Shown here one piece after another: positions 24,922 through 34,476 of a stretch of DNA of 64,000 nucleotides. Source of the stretch: Occallatibacter riparius. GTDB lineage: Bacteria; Acidobacteriota; Terriglobia; Terriglobales; Acidobacteriaceae. The DNA is taken from the NCBI RefSeq assembly GCF_025264625.1, contig NZ_CP093313.1:4712001-4776000 (forward strand), written 5' to 3'. Position 1 is the stretch's first letter. Each line of letters opens with the position of its first letter. Under the pieces are notes generated by a model. It did not search any database. It was not told the origin of the DNA and was given only the letters and a program-made list of their open reading frames with translations. The translations under genes and the position numbers were made by a program.

Positions 24922-25239
24922 TCAGGCTGCCGTGGTGCGGCTGAAGATGCTGCGGCTCCTGATGGATGCCGGCCAGGTGTCCAGGTCGCTGGGCTGCGCG
25001 CTGATGGGTGGAATGCGCGGTGGCTGGTGGATGTGACTTATCGGTGGCAACGCTCTGACACTGCTTGCGTCATCCGCATCGATAGGCAGTTCGTCGCAGA
25101 AAGGCGAATGCGAGGTCGCATTTGACGCGCTTACGGTCATTGGTTCAAAGAGGTCGACAAAAGCTGACAACTGAACAGGCGTCATGCGTTCTACCAGGTC
25201 ATGAGCCTGTTGCCTTGCAGGAGCGGGGGGTGGCAACAT
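24922..25239 (-). CDS. small soluble protein, possibly a decayed antitoxin-like gene
   Basis: The frame of 105 residues starts at an ATG with a strong ribosome-binding site (AGGAGAG, about 7 bases before). The first 35 residues, ARQQAHDLVERMTPVQLSAF and on, look like the helix of small proteins common in these bacteria that read ARELIDRL..QLxAVVxLLE. The second half, with SHSPFCDELPIDADD, partly fits too. The tail from about residue 65 is Pro/Ile/His rich and unlike a folded protein. It may be a degraded or frameshifted gene; no toxin partner is visible. Confidence 0.4.
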   Translation of the reverse strand: MLPPPAPARQQAHDLVERMTPVQLSAFVDLFEPMTVSASNATSHSPFCDELPIDADDASSVRALPPISHIHQPPRIPPISAQPSDLDTWPASIRSRSIFSRTTAA

Positions 25240-25299
25240 GGTTCTCTCTCCTGGGCAAACATGCTTGCGCCAGTCAAGCACCGCTGTCAATAGGGGTGT

Positions 25300-25845
25300 T
25301 CACGGGGTCTTCGCGCCAGCGGCGCGGGCCAGCAGTCCGAGCATTGGCAGTGCGACTGCAACGCAATAAAGGGCTCCGAGAGTCCAATTCAGCCACCTCG
25401 TGGGGTGATTGATCCAGTAGCAGAGCAGCGCCGAAAGCAGCAGCGCTTGCGGAACAATCTCAAGATAGCCGCGCATCTGCATCAGCACCGGTGTGGTGGT
25501 GAAGATGAACCCTTCCAGTGAGCCTGAAGGCGCGGCGAAGGTGCCAAGAATTCCGATGCCGATCAGCATCCATGCCATGCGCAGCCAGCCGTTCTTCCGG
25601 CCGAAAAACTGCTCCCGGAACAGGTAGAAGATTGAGGCGAAGAGAATTCCGCGGAAGATCTGCAGCGGCGCACCCAGCATGATCCACAGGGAATCGAACG
25701 GGCGCAAGCCTGAGTTGGGCTGGTTGAAGATCTGCTCGTAATGCAGGAAGTGCGCAGCCAGCGCGCCCATCAGCATGTAAGTGACTGTATGGCAGACGAC
25801 CGTCTTTGCCGCCAAAGGCAGAAAACGGGGTTGCGGCTCTTGCAT
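25300..25845 (-). CDS. multi-pass membrane protein of unknown function
   Basis: The 181-residue protein has about five hydrophobic segments, for example TYMLMGALAAHFL, LQIFRGILFASIFYLF, LRMAWMLIGIGILGTF and LNWTLGALYCVAVALPMLGLL. Charged residues in membrane borders (FREQFFGRKNGW) are notable. I do not recognise a named family. It stands alone between a small gene downstream and a DinB gene upstream, all on the same strand. Confidence 0.75.
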   Translation of the reverse strand: MQEPQPRFLPLAAKTVVCHTVTYMLMGALAAHFLHYEQIFNQPNSGLRPFDSLWIMLGAPLQIFRGILFASIFYLFREQFFGRKNGWLRMAWMLIGIGILGTFAAPSGSLEGFIFTTTPVLMQMRGYLEIVPQALLLSALLCYWINHPTRWLNWTLGALYCVAVALPMLGLLARAAGAKTP

Positions 25846-25941
25846 GGCAACGCTCCGGCGCTTTTGGATTTTGCGAAATCCTAACGTACCGTCCTATGCG
25901 CAGCTATGAGCGCGGTCACAATGCGATGTGAGAGGCGACGG

Positions 25942-26472
25942 TCAGGCTTCGGCGCGCAGCGCCCTGAGCAGCTTGGCTGTTGTAACCACCTGGCCGGTGT
26001 GGCGCTGGGTGTGATCGGCCACGTGGATCAGTGCACCGCCCATGCTGGTGGGCAACTGTTTGCGGCCTACACCGCGCAGCTCATCATAATTACCGCCGGC
26101 GAGCGTTCGAACACGGGTTTCGGCCGAACTGAACGCGGATTCGAGCTCAGCCAGAAGCTCAGCGAGTGTTTCGGCGCCGGCCTGCTCCGCCTTCATCGCG
26201 GCGAGCTGGTCCGGCGTTAGCTGACCGCCTTCGGCATAAGTGAGGATGCGGTCTGTGGAGCGCGCAATGTGCTTGATGTGAAACGACACGGCACTGAGAC
26301 CCAGCGGCTGCGCGTGGACCTCGGTGTCGGTCAGCCCGTCGGTCCACTTGCGGATGTCGTCGAGCGCAAGCTCAAGCGCGTGCAGCACGGCGCGACCCAC
26401 GGCCGGAACGTCGGTGTGCGTTCCGCGGAGCCAGGGCTCCGTGTAAGGGGCGGATACGGGGGAAGAATTCAT
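25942..26472 (-). CDS. DinB family protein
   Basis: The 176-residue protein fits the DinB/YfiT four-helix bundle with a metal site made of three histidines: one in VSFHIKHI and two in HVADHTQRHTGQ near the C-terminus. Members act as metal-dependent thiol transferases or hydrolases, though most are uncharacterised. The start at ATG 26472 is set by GGAG nine bases before it, rather than the ATG at 26511. No signal peptide is present. Confidence 0.85.
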   Translation of the reverse strand: MNSSPVSAPYTEPWLRGTHTDVPAVGRAVLHALELALDDIRKWTDGLTDTEVHAQPLGLSAVSFHIKHIARSTDRILTYAEGGQLTPDQLAAMKAEQAGAETLAELLAELESAFSSAETRVRTLAGGNYDELRGVGRKQLPTSMGGALIHVADHTQRHTGQVVTTAKLLRALRAEA

Positions 26473-26591
26473 CGGCAACTCTCCGGTACTGGATGGGCGC
26501 GGACGCCTCATCCAGTTTCAAGGACGACTTGGCGGTTGTGCAAATTGCAGAAAGACGCGGGCCGCCACTCCACCGCAGCGGGCCCACTCAC

Positions 26592-29558
26592 TCAACCCTG
26601 AGCGCGGCGCAGCACCACCGGAATAGTTCTCGGAATGCTCCACGACGGATCAATCGATGGGTCGGAGCCGTCGGGGGCGGGACCGATCGCCGGCGCATTC
26701 GGTGCTGGTTGCGCAGGTGTTGGCACGTCCCAGGGAATCTTCACCGATCTCTGAAGTTCAATGCGATCGCCTTTGATGGTGCCCTCGAAGGTGTTCATGC
26801 CGGATTTGAAAGCAACCTTGTTGCCGTCGACCAGACCTTCCGTTACCGGCACTGGTACATCGTCGCCGCCAAAGAACCCGCCGCTACCTTCCACCGTACC
26901 TGAGAGGCTGTCACCCTGCTGCTTGAGCGTAAAGACGGAGTCGGTCCCGAGGAACTGGGACGCGAAGTCATCGGAGCCTGAGCGCTCCGGCCGCCATAGG
27001 CCAGTGATGCCCGCGCCTTTCGGGATCTCGCGCTGCCAAACGGGTATCTGGGGCCGCAGGTCAACACGCTGCGTGGCCACGTTAACGGAACCGGAAGCCA
27101 GGCCCGGTGAAGAGGCCTCTACAGAGATGTCTCCCGGTTCTTTGCTTGCCTGCACCAGCGCCATGCAGTATCCCGAGAACGCCTTGCGCGTTGAACCTTT
27201 GTCGGGGTCCTGATCTGTAGGATCTCCGTTGCCCACGCCCAACAGCTTGCCTGCACCCGTGACGCGAAACGCAATTTCGTTCGAGGTGATGGGCACAGTG
27301 CGACCCTGCCCATCCTGAACTTCCACCGCAACCATCACCACATCTTCGCCGTCTGCGGAGACACTCTTGCGATCGCTCGTCACTACCAGCTTCGCGGCAT
27401 CGCCGGTGGTTTCGCGTTTCGCGGTCATCACCTGCTTTCCGTCTTTGAAGCCGCGGGCCTCAAGGGAACCCGGCGCGTACTTTACGTTCCACGCCACGTG
27501 CGAGTCCTTCTTCACATCTTTTGCGCCCAGGCTCTTGCCGTTGTGGAAGAGCTCCACGCGATCGAGATTGGAGTAGACCCACACCGCGATCTCCTTGCCT
27601 TCATAACCAGGCCAGTTCCAGTGCGGGAACAGGTGCAGCACCGGTTTCGCGGTCCACCACGACTGATAGTAGTAGAACGAGTCCTTGGGGAAGCCGCAGG
27701 TGTCGATGATGCCGTACTGCGAGCTTATGTTGGGCCAGCCATTCGGCGAGGGCTCGCCACGATAATCGAAGCCGGTCCACACAAACCCACCGGAGAGCCA
27801 GGGGCGCGCATTGCAGAAGCTCCACCAGCCTTCCGCGGACGCTCGGCCTGACGTCGTGTAGGGATCGTAAGAACTCACGAATCCCTTCTTGGCATCCGTG
27901 ATATAAATGCCGCGCGTTCCCACCGCACTTACCGTCTCCGTGCCCATCACCGGCTTTTCAGGATGCTGCTTGTGGAAAGCCTCCGCCGCTGGATCCATGT
28001 AGTTGTAGCCGGCCACGTCGCATACCGCCAGACCGCCCGCGTTGATGGCGCCCGTCGGCGCAATCGAGACGGGGCGTGTACCGTCGCAGCGCTTGGCCAC
28101 TTCCTTCATGGCCGTGAGAATCAGCTCGCCGCGCGGCGTGTTGGCCTGGCCTTCTTCATTGCCCATAGACCACATGAACACGCTGGGACGGTTGCGATCG
28201 CGCCGCACCAGGTTCTCGAATTGCGCCAAGCCCTCCGGGTTCGACGACATCATGCGTGTCTCGTCGAATACCAGCATGCCCAGTTGATCGCACGCGTCCA
28301 GCAACTCAGACGTGGGCGGGTTGTGCGAAGTGCGCAGAGAATTGCAGCCCATCTCCTGCAGCTTGCGCACGCGATAGTACTGCACGGCGTCAGGCAGCGC
28401 GGCGCCAATACCCGCGTGATCCTGGTGATTGCACGTTCCCTTCAGCTTCACCGGCGTGCCATTGAGAAGAAGCCCGCGCAGCGGGTCGAAGGCCGCGGTG
28501 CGAATGCCGAAAGGAGTCTCGTATCGATCGACCGCTTCACCGTCCACCTGGATCTCTGTCACGAGTTTGTAGAGGTTGCGTTCTTCCAACGACCACAGCT
28601 TGGGACGGTCGACCTTGAACTCCTGGTGATAATCGCGGTCGCCGCCCGCGGGGATCGCAGATGCGGCAGTCACGTCTTTCGCAATGGCAGAGCCGGATGG
28701 ATCGATAATGGTGGAGACTACCCGCGCCGCGCGGTCGGAAACATCGTCGTTGCACAGTTCGGTGAGGATGGACAGCTCTGCATCCGATGCCCGCACATCC
28801 GATCGCACAAACGTGCCCCACTTCTTCACGTGCACCGGATGCGTTTTGACCAGCCACACATGCCGGTAAATACCCGCGCCCTCGTAGAACCAGCCGTCGC
28901 TCTCGGTGGCGTCCACGCGGACAAGAAGAACATTGCGCTCGCCCACATGGGCGAACGTGGTCACATCGAAGCTGAAAGGGTCATAGCCGCCGCTATGGCG
29001 GCCGATGTAGAACCCGTTCAGCACCACCATTGCCTCGCGATACGCGCCGTCGAACTCGAGCGTTATCCGCTTGCCCGCATCTTCCGCCGGAAGATGGAAA
29101 ACGCGCCTGTACCAGCCCACACTGGTCTCAGGGAATTTGCGACCGAGTGGATAGAAACCTTTGCTCTGCAGCTCCGGATCCTTGGTAAAGGGCAGTTCTA
29201 TGGCCCAGTCGTGGGGCAGATTGACCGCATGCCAATCCGTATCGTCGAACGCAATTGCGCCAGCAGGAATGAAGTTGCCAGTCTTCTGGAAGTTGCCCGT
29301 CTCAGCCGTGCCGAATCCAAAGTCCTTAGCGGGCTCGTTGGCGTGCCCCAGATGGAACCGCCACCCGAAATCGAGCAGGAGGCGTTCGCGGCCGGCGCCC
29401 GGCGTGGGATTCGCGAGCGGCGTGGGAGTCAGAGGGCCGCTTGTCTCCTCAAATGCATGAGTGGCGGCATGAACGGGGTTCGATCCCTGGACTGCCGCAA
29501 CCGCGGCTGGAGCGATCAAAGAAGATTTGAGAAGGTCGCGGCGTGAAAAGGTTTTCAT
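26592..29558 (-). CDS. exported glycoside hydrolase family 2 beta-galactosidase-like enzyme
   Basis: The 988-residue protein has a Tat-type signal (SRRDLLKSS, then a hydrophobic stretch), so it should be exported folded. GH2 sugar-binding, immunoglobulin-like and TIM-barrel domains follow in order. The acid/base Glu468 lies in WSMGNEEG and the nucleophile Glu541 in VMGTETVS. The DUF4982-like and bacterial Ig-like parts come after the barrel, and an additional C-terminal beta domain ends near residue 960. It should cleave beta-galactosides or related plant or microbial glycans in the periplasm or outside. It is a single gene; no transporter is next to it. Confidence 0.93.
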   Translation of the reverse strand: MKTFSRRDLLKSSLIAPAAVAAVQGSNPVHAATHAFEETSGPLTPTPLANPTPGAGRERLLLDFGWRFHLGHANEPAKDFGFGTAETGNFQKTGNFIPAGAIAFDDTDWHAVNLPHDWAIELPFTKDPELQSKGFYPLGRKFPETSVGWYRRVFHLPAEDAGKRITLEFDGAYREAMVVLNGFYIGRHSGGYDPFSFDVTTFAHVGERNVLLVRVDATESDGWFYEGAGIYRHVWLVKTHPVHVKKWGTFVRSDVRASDAELSILTELCNDDVSDRAARVVSTIIDPSGSAIAKDVTAASAIPAGGDRDYHQEFKVDRPKLWSLEERNLYKLVTEIQVDGEAVDRYETPFGIRTAAFDPLRGLLLNGTPVKLKGTCNHQDHAGIGAALPDAVQYYRVRKLQEMGCNSLRTSHNPPTSELLDACDQLGMLVFDETRMMSSNPEGLAQFENLVRRDRNRPSVFMWSMGNEEGQANTPRGELILTAMKEVAKRCDGTRPVSIAPTGAINAGGLAVCDVAGYNYMDPAAEAFHKQHPEKPVMGTETVSAVGTRGIYITDAKKGFVSSYDPYTTSGRASAEGWWSFCNARPWLSGGFVWTGFDYRGEPSPNGWPNISSQYGIIDTCGFPKDSFYYYQSWWTAKPVLHLFPHWNWPGYEGKEIAVWVYSNLDRVELFHNGKSLGAKDVKKDSHVAWNVKYAPGSLEARGFKDGKQVMTAKRETTGDAAKLVVTSDRKSVSADGEDVVMVAVEVQDGQGRTVPITSNEIAFRVTGAGKLLGVGNGDPTDQDPDKGSTRKAFSGYCMALVQASKEPGDISVEASSPGLASGSVNVATQRVDLRPQIPVWQREIPKGAGITGLWRPERSGSDDFASQFLGTDSVFTLKQQGDSLSGTVEGSGGFFGGDDVPVPVTEGLVDGNKVAFKSGMNTFEGTIKGDRIELQRSVKIPWDVPTPAQPAPNAPAIGPAPDGSDPSIDPSWSIPRTIPVVLRRAQG

Positions 29559-29791
29559 TCTGCCCTCCGATAACTGCGCTCGCTGAATTCAGACCGCCCT
29601 GCTTTGGGGCGAATCCGAGAATTGGAATTGAAAGCGAGCGAAGTATACGTCAGCCCTCGAAAGCTTCGGAAGGGAATTCAGTGATCTGTTGGAAGGCGCA
29701 TGTGTGCTCTGCTCACCTTTTTAACAAGCAGAGCAGGTCACGCAGGAGCAAGAATCGAATTCGGCAAAGCCGGGATTGTGCGGCGAAACAG

Positions 29792-30604
29792 CTAGCCCGC
29801 GCTCTTCACTCTGACCACCGTAATCTTCGAGAACCCTTCCTCGAAAACAGGCGGCTTCAGCTTTTCGGCCATCTTGCGCATCACCTCCTCGGCAACCATG
29901 CGGTCGCGCGAGCGGTTGCGCTCCAGGCAAACTTCCAGCGGCACATCGAAGAACACGGCCTGTACGTCATAGCCGAAGCTCTTCGCCATCTTGATCCACT
30001 GGCGACGCTCGTGGGCCGACAAATTCGTCGCGTCCACATAATTCCACGGCATCTTGGCGATCAGCCGCGCGCGGAGCAGGGAACGCAGCGTGGAGAAAAC
30101 CAGCCCCTGATAGCGCTGCTCCTCCACGTCGTCGAAAAGGATATTGCGCAGCAGGTCGCTCGAGAGCGGCGTAACGCCCCGGCGGCGGAACCAGGTGGTC
30201 TTGCCTGATCCCGGCAGCCCGATGGTCAGCACGACATACCCCTTGGGCGCTTGCGCTTGCGGATCTGGCGGAGGCACGGACGGCATCTCCGGCTGGGTTT
30301 CTAGCTCTAGCTTGCCGGCCGCGGTGGACGGGTTGTACTCCGGCATCTGCGGACGGGGCGCCCGGGAAGCCGACGACGGTCGCTGCTCCTGGTTGCGCGA
30401 GTCGGCACGGGATTCGGAACGCCCTTCCCGGCGATCATCCGGCGAAGACCGGCGGTTTTCCTGAGGGGGCGGCGCTTGGCGCGTCATAGGAGGCTGGTCA
30501 AGATAGCTTGGCACCAGCGGCGCCGGCTGATTGGCGGGTATCTCCTGCCCGATTTTGCCCGTTGATTCAGAAAGATTGGGTGCGCGTTTCGACCGTCTTC
30601 TCAT
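29792..30604 (-). CDS. P-loop kinase domain (AAA_33 type) with long disordered N-terminus
   Basis: The 270-residue protein has an N-terminal half (to about residue 120) rich in Pro, Arg, Ser and Gln, with no predicted fold. The second half is a small kinase with Walker A IGLPGSGKTTWFRRRG, a DATNLSAHERRQWI segment and VFFDVPLEVCLERNRSRDR. These are features of zeta-toxin, polynucleotide kinase and tRNA kinase-like enzymes. It probably phosphorylates a nucleic acid or small molecule in the cytoplasm. No toxin-antitoxin partner is adjacent. Confidence 0.82.
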   Translation of the reverse strand: MRRRSKRAPNLSESTGKIGQEIPANQPAPLVPSYLDQPPMTRQAPPPQENRRSSPDDRREGRSESRADSRNQEQRPSSASRAPRPQMPEYNPSTAAGKLELETQPEMPSVPPPDPQAQAPKGYVVLTIGLPGSGKTTWFRRRGVTPLSSDLLRNILFDDVEEQRYQGLVFSTLRSLLRARLIAKMPWNYVDATNLSAHERRQWIKMAKSFGYDVQAVFFDVPLEVCLERNRSRDRMVAEEVMRKMAEKLKPPVFEEGFSKITVVRVKSAG

Positions 30605-30929
30605 TCCGCCTTCAACCCCAAAGAGTTACCTACCGGTATAACGCACTGGGGTTAAGCGCTGCAAACTACTGACCTCATTCGACGACCGGCCTCGCCAAGG
30701 AACTGTGCATTTTGTCACATCCGGCCGTGTGCTCTCCCGTGCAAACTAGCGTTGAGCGGTTTCATTTGTGGGAACGGCGCGCGATTTAAGCCCCTCGAAT
30801 TTCTGTACCCGTTGACAGGAATGGTAGGATCAAGGGTTTGGTGGAATTGCCTGCAGGGCTGTCTTATAGCCGCCGAACGCCACGTTTTCAATCCAGTTTC
30901 TAACCAGCTTCTTGAAGGAGAACTCACAC
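30605..30929. other. intergenic region carrying the gapA promoter
   Basis: These 325 bases separate the divergent P-loop kinase and gapA genes. TTGACA occurs at 30812-30817, but the nearest TAGGAT lies only 7 bases after it, so no clean sigma-70 pair can be named. The gapA ribosome-binding site AAGGAG is at about 30915-30920. Confidence 0.4.
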
Positions 30930-31934
<1,005 letters not shown>

Positions 31935-31936
31935 GC

Positions 31937-32019
31937 GCAGTTCATAGTTCGCAGTTCTTAGTTCTCGGTTTGCGGCCACTTGTCTGGCTATGAGCTGCGA
32001 ACTGAGAACTGTGAACTCC
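31937..32019. repeat. heptamer tandem array, NNAGTTC units inverted against GAACTNN units
   Basis: Five direct 7-base units (GCAGTTC, ATAGTTC, GCAGTTC, TTAGTTC, TCGGTTT) at 31937-31971 face four inverted units (GAGCTGC, GAACTGA, GAACTGT, GAACTCC) at 31992-32019. The two halves can form a long imperfect hairpin followed by TTATTTT, so it may also terminate gapA. Confidence 0.8.
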
Positions 32020-32038
32020 TTATTTTCGACCTATTCGT

Positions 32039-32416
32039 ATGCGAAAAAACATCAGCGGCACCTCTCCCTACGAACCAACCATCGGCTTCTCGCGCGCCGT
32101 CCGCGTGGGCAATACCGTTCACGTCTCCGGCACTGGCCCTGTGGGCGCTGACAACGAAGACGCTGCCGGCCAGACCCGCCGCATCTTCGCCATCGCCGAG
32201 AAAGCACTCGCCGAAGCCGGCGCATCGTTCAACGATGTCGTTCGCACGCGCATGTACCTCACCCACACCGAAGACTGGGAAGCCATCGGCCGCGTGCATG
32301 GCGAGTTCTTCGCTAATGCTCGTCCCGCCGCCACCATGGTCGTCGTCGCCGCGCTGCTCAATCCGGCGTGGCGCATTGAAATGGAATTCGAAGCAATCAT
32401 CCCCGATTCCAACTGA
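32039..32416 (+). CDS. RidA (YjgF/YER057c/UK114) family protein
   Basis: The 125-residue protein shows the family start ISGTSPYEPTIGFSRAVRVG, the segment VHVSGTGPVG and the C-terminal end WRIEMEFEAII. RidA proteins deaminate reactive enamine/imine intermediates from amino acid metabolism. The key arginine in VVRTRMYLT and the glutamate in MEFEA are present. It lies between gapA and pgk, 104 and 53 bases away respectively, and may be co-transcribed with pgk. The cognate pathway is not clear from the context. Confidence 0.88.
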   Translation: MRKNISGTSPYEPTIGFSRAVRVGNTVHVSGTGPVGADNEDAAGQTRRIFAIAEKALAEAGASFNDVVRTRMYLTHTEDWEAIGRVHGEFFANARPAATMVVVAALLNPAWRIEMEFEAIIPDSN

Positions 32417-32433
32417 ATCGGCCAGCCGCCATC

Positions 32434-32454
32434 AACTGTGAACTGCGAACTGCT
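32434..32454 (+). repeat. three-unit heptamer array AACTGYG
   Basis: AACTGTG, AACTGCG and AACTGCT follow each other without gaps directly before the pgk ribosome-binding site. They belong to the same sequence family as the array after gapA. Confidence 0.7.
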
Positions 32455-32469
32455 CTCAAGGAAGGCATC

Positions 32470-33684
32470 ATGGCGAAACTCACGATCCGCGACATCGACC
32501 TGACCAATAAACGCGTTTTCATCCGCGTTGATTTCAATGTGCCGCTCACCGAAGACGGCTCGACTATCACCGACGACACGCGCATTGTGGCAACGCTGCC
32601 CACTATCGAATACGCCCTGCGCCACAAGGCAAAGGTCATCCTCGCCTCGCACCTGGGCCGTCCCAAGGGAAAGCCCAATCCGAAGTACTCGCTGCGTCCG
32701 GTGGTCGACCGCCTGCGCGAACTGCTCGACAAGCAGATCGGCGACAGCATCAATGTGGCTTTCGCGCCCGACTGTGTCGGCGAAGTGGCCGAAGAAATGG
32801 CTCGCCAGCTCGAGTCGCGCCAGGTGCTGCTGCTTGAGAACCTGCGGTACCACGCAGAAGAGGAAGCCAACGACCCTACCTTCAGCCGCAAGCTCGCCAG
32901 TCTGGCCGAGATCTACGTAAACGACGCCTTCGGCTCAGCACACCGCGCGCATGCGTCCACTGAAGGCATCACGCACTTCCTCAAGCCCTCGGTAGCCGGC
33001 CTGCTGATGGAGAAGGAAATCACCTATCTAGGTAAGGCGCTCGAAGCCCCCGAAAAGCCCTTCGTCGCCATCATCGGCGGCTCCAAGATCTCCGGCAAAA
33101 TCGACGTCATCCAGAACCTGCTCGACAAGGTCGACACGCTGGTGATCGTCGGCGGCATGGCGTATACCTTCTATCGCGCGCTAGGCGTCTCCACGGCTAA
33201 GTCGCTCGTCGAAGAGGACAAGATCGAGCTCGCCAAGGAGACGCTCGCCAAGGCAAGGGCCAAGGGCGTGAACCTGATGCTTCCGCAGGACAACATCCTC
33301 GCCGACAGCTTCGCCAACGACGCCAAGACGCAGGTGTGGGATTCGAGCAAAGACTTCCCGGCTGACTGGCAGGGCCTCGACATCGGTCCCAAGTCTGTCG
33401 CGGCCATTGAAGAAGTGGTCTCCACAGCGCGCACCATCGTGTGGAACGGCCCCGCCGGCGTGTTCGAGTTCCCGACCTTCGCCAAGGGCACGAACGCCAT
33501 CGCCAAAGCAGTTGCGGCCAACAAGGCGGCCACGTCCATCATTGGGGGCGGCGACAGCGTAAGCGCCATCAACCAGGCCGGCGTTGCCGACCAGATCACG
33601 CACATCTCCACCGGCGGCGGCGCCAGCCTCGAATTCCTCGAAGGCAAAAAGCTCCCCGGCGTAGAAGCACTGACCGACAAGTAG
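32470..33684 (+). CDS. pgk: phosphoglycerate kinase
   Basis: The 404-residue glycolytic kinase makes ATP from 1,3-bisphosphoglycerate. It has RVDFNVPL near residue 19, the substrate-binding SHLGRPKG, LLENLRYHAEEE, the hinge segment FVAIIGGSKISGKI and the nucleotide-binding STGGGASLEFLEGK near the C-terminus. The ATG is preceded by AAGGAAGG. A strong terminator follows at 33729. ridA and gapA precede it on the same strand. Confidence 0.97.
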   Translation: MAKLTIRDIDLTNKRVFIRVDFNVPLTEDGSTITDDTRIVATLPTIEYALRHKAKVILASHLGRPKGKPNPKYSLRPVVDRLRELLDKQIGDSINVAFAPDCVGEVAEEMARQLESRQVLLLENLRYHAEEEANDPTFSRKLASLAEIYVNDAFGSAHRAHASTEGITHFLKPSVAGLLMEKEITYLGKALEAPEKPFVAIIGGSKISGKIDVIQNLLDKVDTLVIVGGMAYTFYRALGVSTAKSLVEEDKIELAKETLAKARAKGVNLMLPQDNILADSFANDAKTQVWDSSKDFPADWQGLDIGPKSVAAIEEVVSTARTIVWNGPAGVFEFPTFAKGTNAIAKAVAANKAATSIIGGGDSVSAINQAGVADQITHISTGGGASLEFLEGKKLPGVEALTDK

Positions 33685-33728
33685 CACATGGCGGTTGGTA
33701 ACTCGCCCTCAGGGGACCACCAAAAATC

Positions 33729-33773
33729 GAATCGCATCCGGTGAAGGTCTTGCTGGATGCGATTCGTTTTCTC
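33729..33773 (+). terminator. intrinsic terminator of pgk
   Basis: GAATCGCATCC at 33729-33739 pairs perfectly with GGATGCGATTC at 33755-33765, followed by GTTTTCTC. Confidence 0.88.
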
Positions 33774-33828
33774 AACTACTGCCCAATAGCACAGAATAGG
33801 GAACGCCACTATCCGGCTGGAGGAATGC

Positions 33829-34455
33829 ATGGGGTATTACACGCGGGTCCTGTCCAAGCTCGATGACTATCCCTCGTTCGATGACTTGAACCAATTCATC
33901 CGCTCCGAGCACCCTTCCTGCAAACTGGTGATCGAAGAGGGAACTGAGGACGAGTGGGACTCGCTTCTGCTTTCAACCGATGACGACGTCGAAATCGCGG
34001 TGCTTGAGCGCAACCCCGTTGCAGATGGTTCGATCGGCCAGGATGAGATCGCCGACTTCATCGAGGACACACAGGACAGCAAGCCAGAGAGCGGCGTTCT
34101 ATGGCTGCACGAATTTCTCGTAGAGGTGAAGACCGTCTACGCTTTCCAGCATCTTCAGGGTGCGGACTCTGTCGAAGGTTCGGCAGCCCTTCATGCTCTG
34201 CGCTCACACCTCTGGGAGCGTGGTGAATCCATCATCCAGGCTGACCAGGAAGGCTTCACCAACGAAGACGGCTACCACATCGTCTGGCAGTTCTCAGACA
34301 CAGTTTCCGGTCCTTGGAACATGGCCGTCCTGCAGGATGGCACCTGGCATCATTTCAAGATGGATCTGGGCGATCCCGACCAGCGCGAAGCCTTCCTGAA
34401 TGGAGAAGTCCCACCCGACGCGGCGACCGTTCAGCTCGCGCGCCCCGGCGAATAG
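33829..34455 (+). CDS. acidic cytoplasmic protein of unknown function
   Basis: The 208-residue protein has no signal or membrane segment and is rich in Asp and Glu, especially in residues 40-85 (STDDDVEIAV, IADFIEDTQD). A Trp-containing central part (VLWLHEFLVEV, DGYHIVWQFSD) suggests a compact alpha/beta fold. I do not recognise a family. It starts at an ATG preceded by GGAGGAATGC and is separated from pgk by a terminator, so it has its own promoter. Confidence 0.7.
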   Translation: MGYYTRVLSKLDDYPSFDDLNQFIRSEHPSCKLVIEEGTEDEWDSLLLSTDDDVEIAVLERNPVADGSIGQDEIADFIEDTQDSKPESGVLWLHEFLVEVKTVYAFQHLQGADSVEGSAALHALRSHLWERGESIIQADQEGFTNEDGYHIVWQFSDTVSGPWNMAVLQDGTWHHFKMDLGDPDQREAFLNGEVPPDAATVQLARPGE

Positions 34456-34476
34456 CCGAGCCTCCGCAGTCAGCGG

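Noticed and set aside
30812..30830. sigma-70 promoter for gapA (TTGACA ... TAGGAT)
   Set aside because: The spacer is only 7 bases, far from the 16-18 needed.
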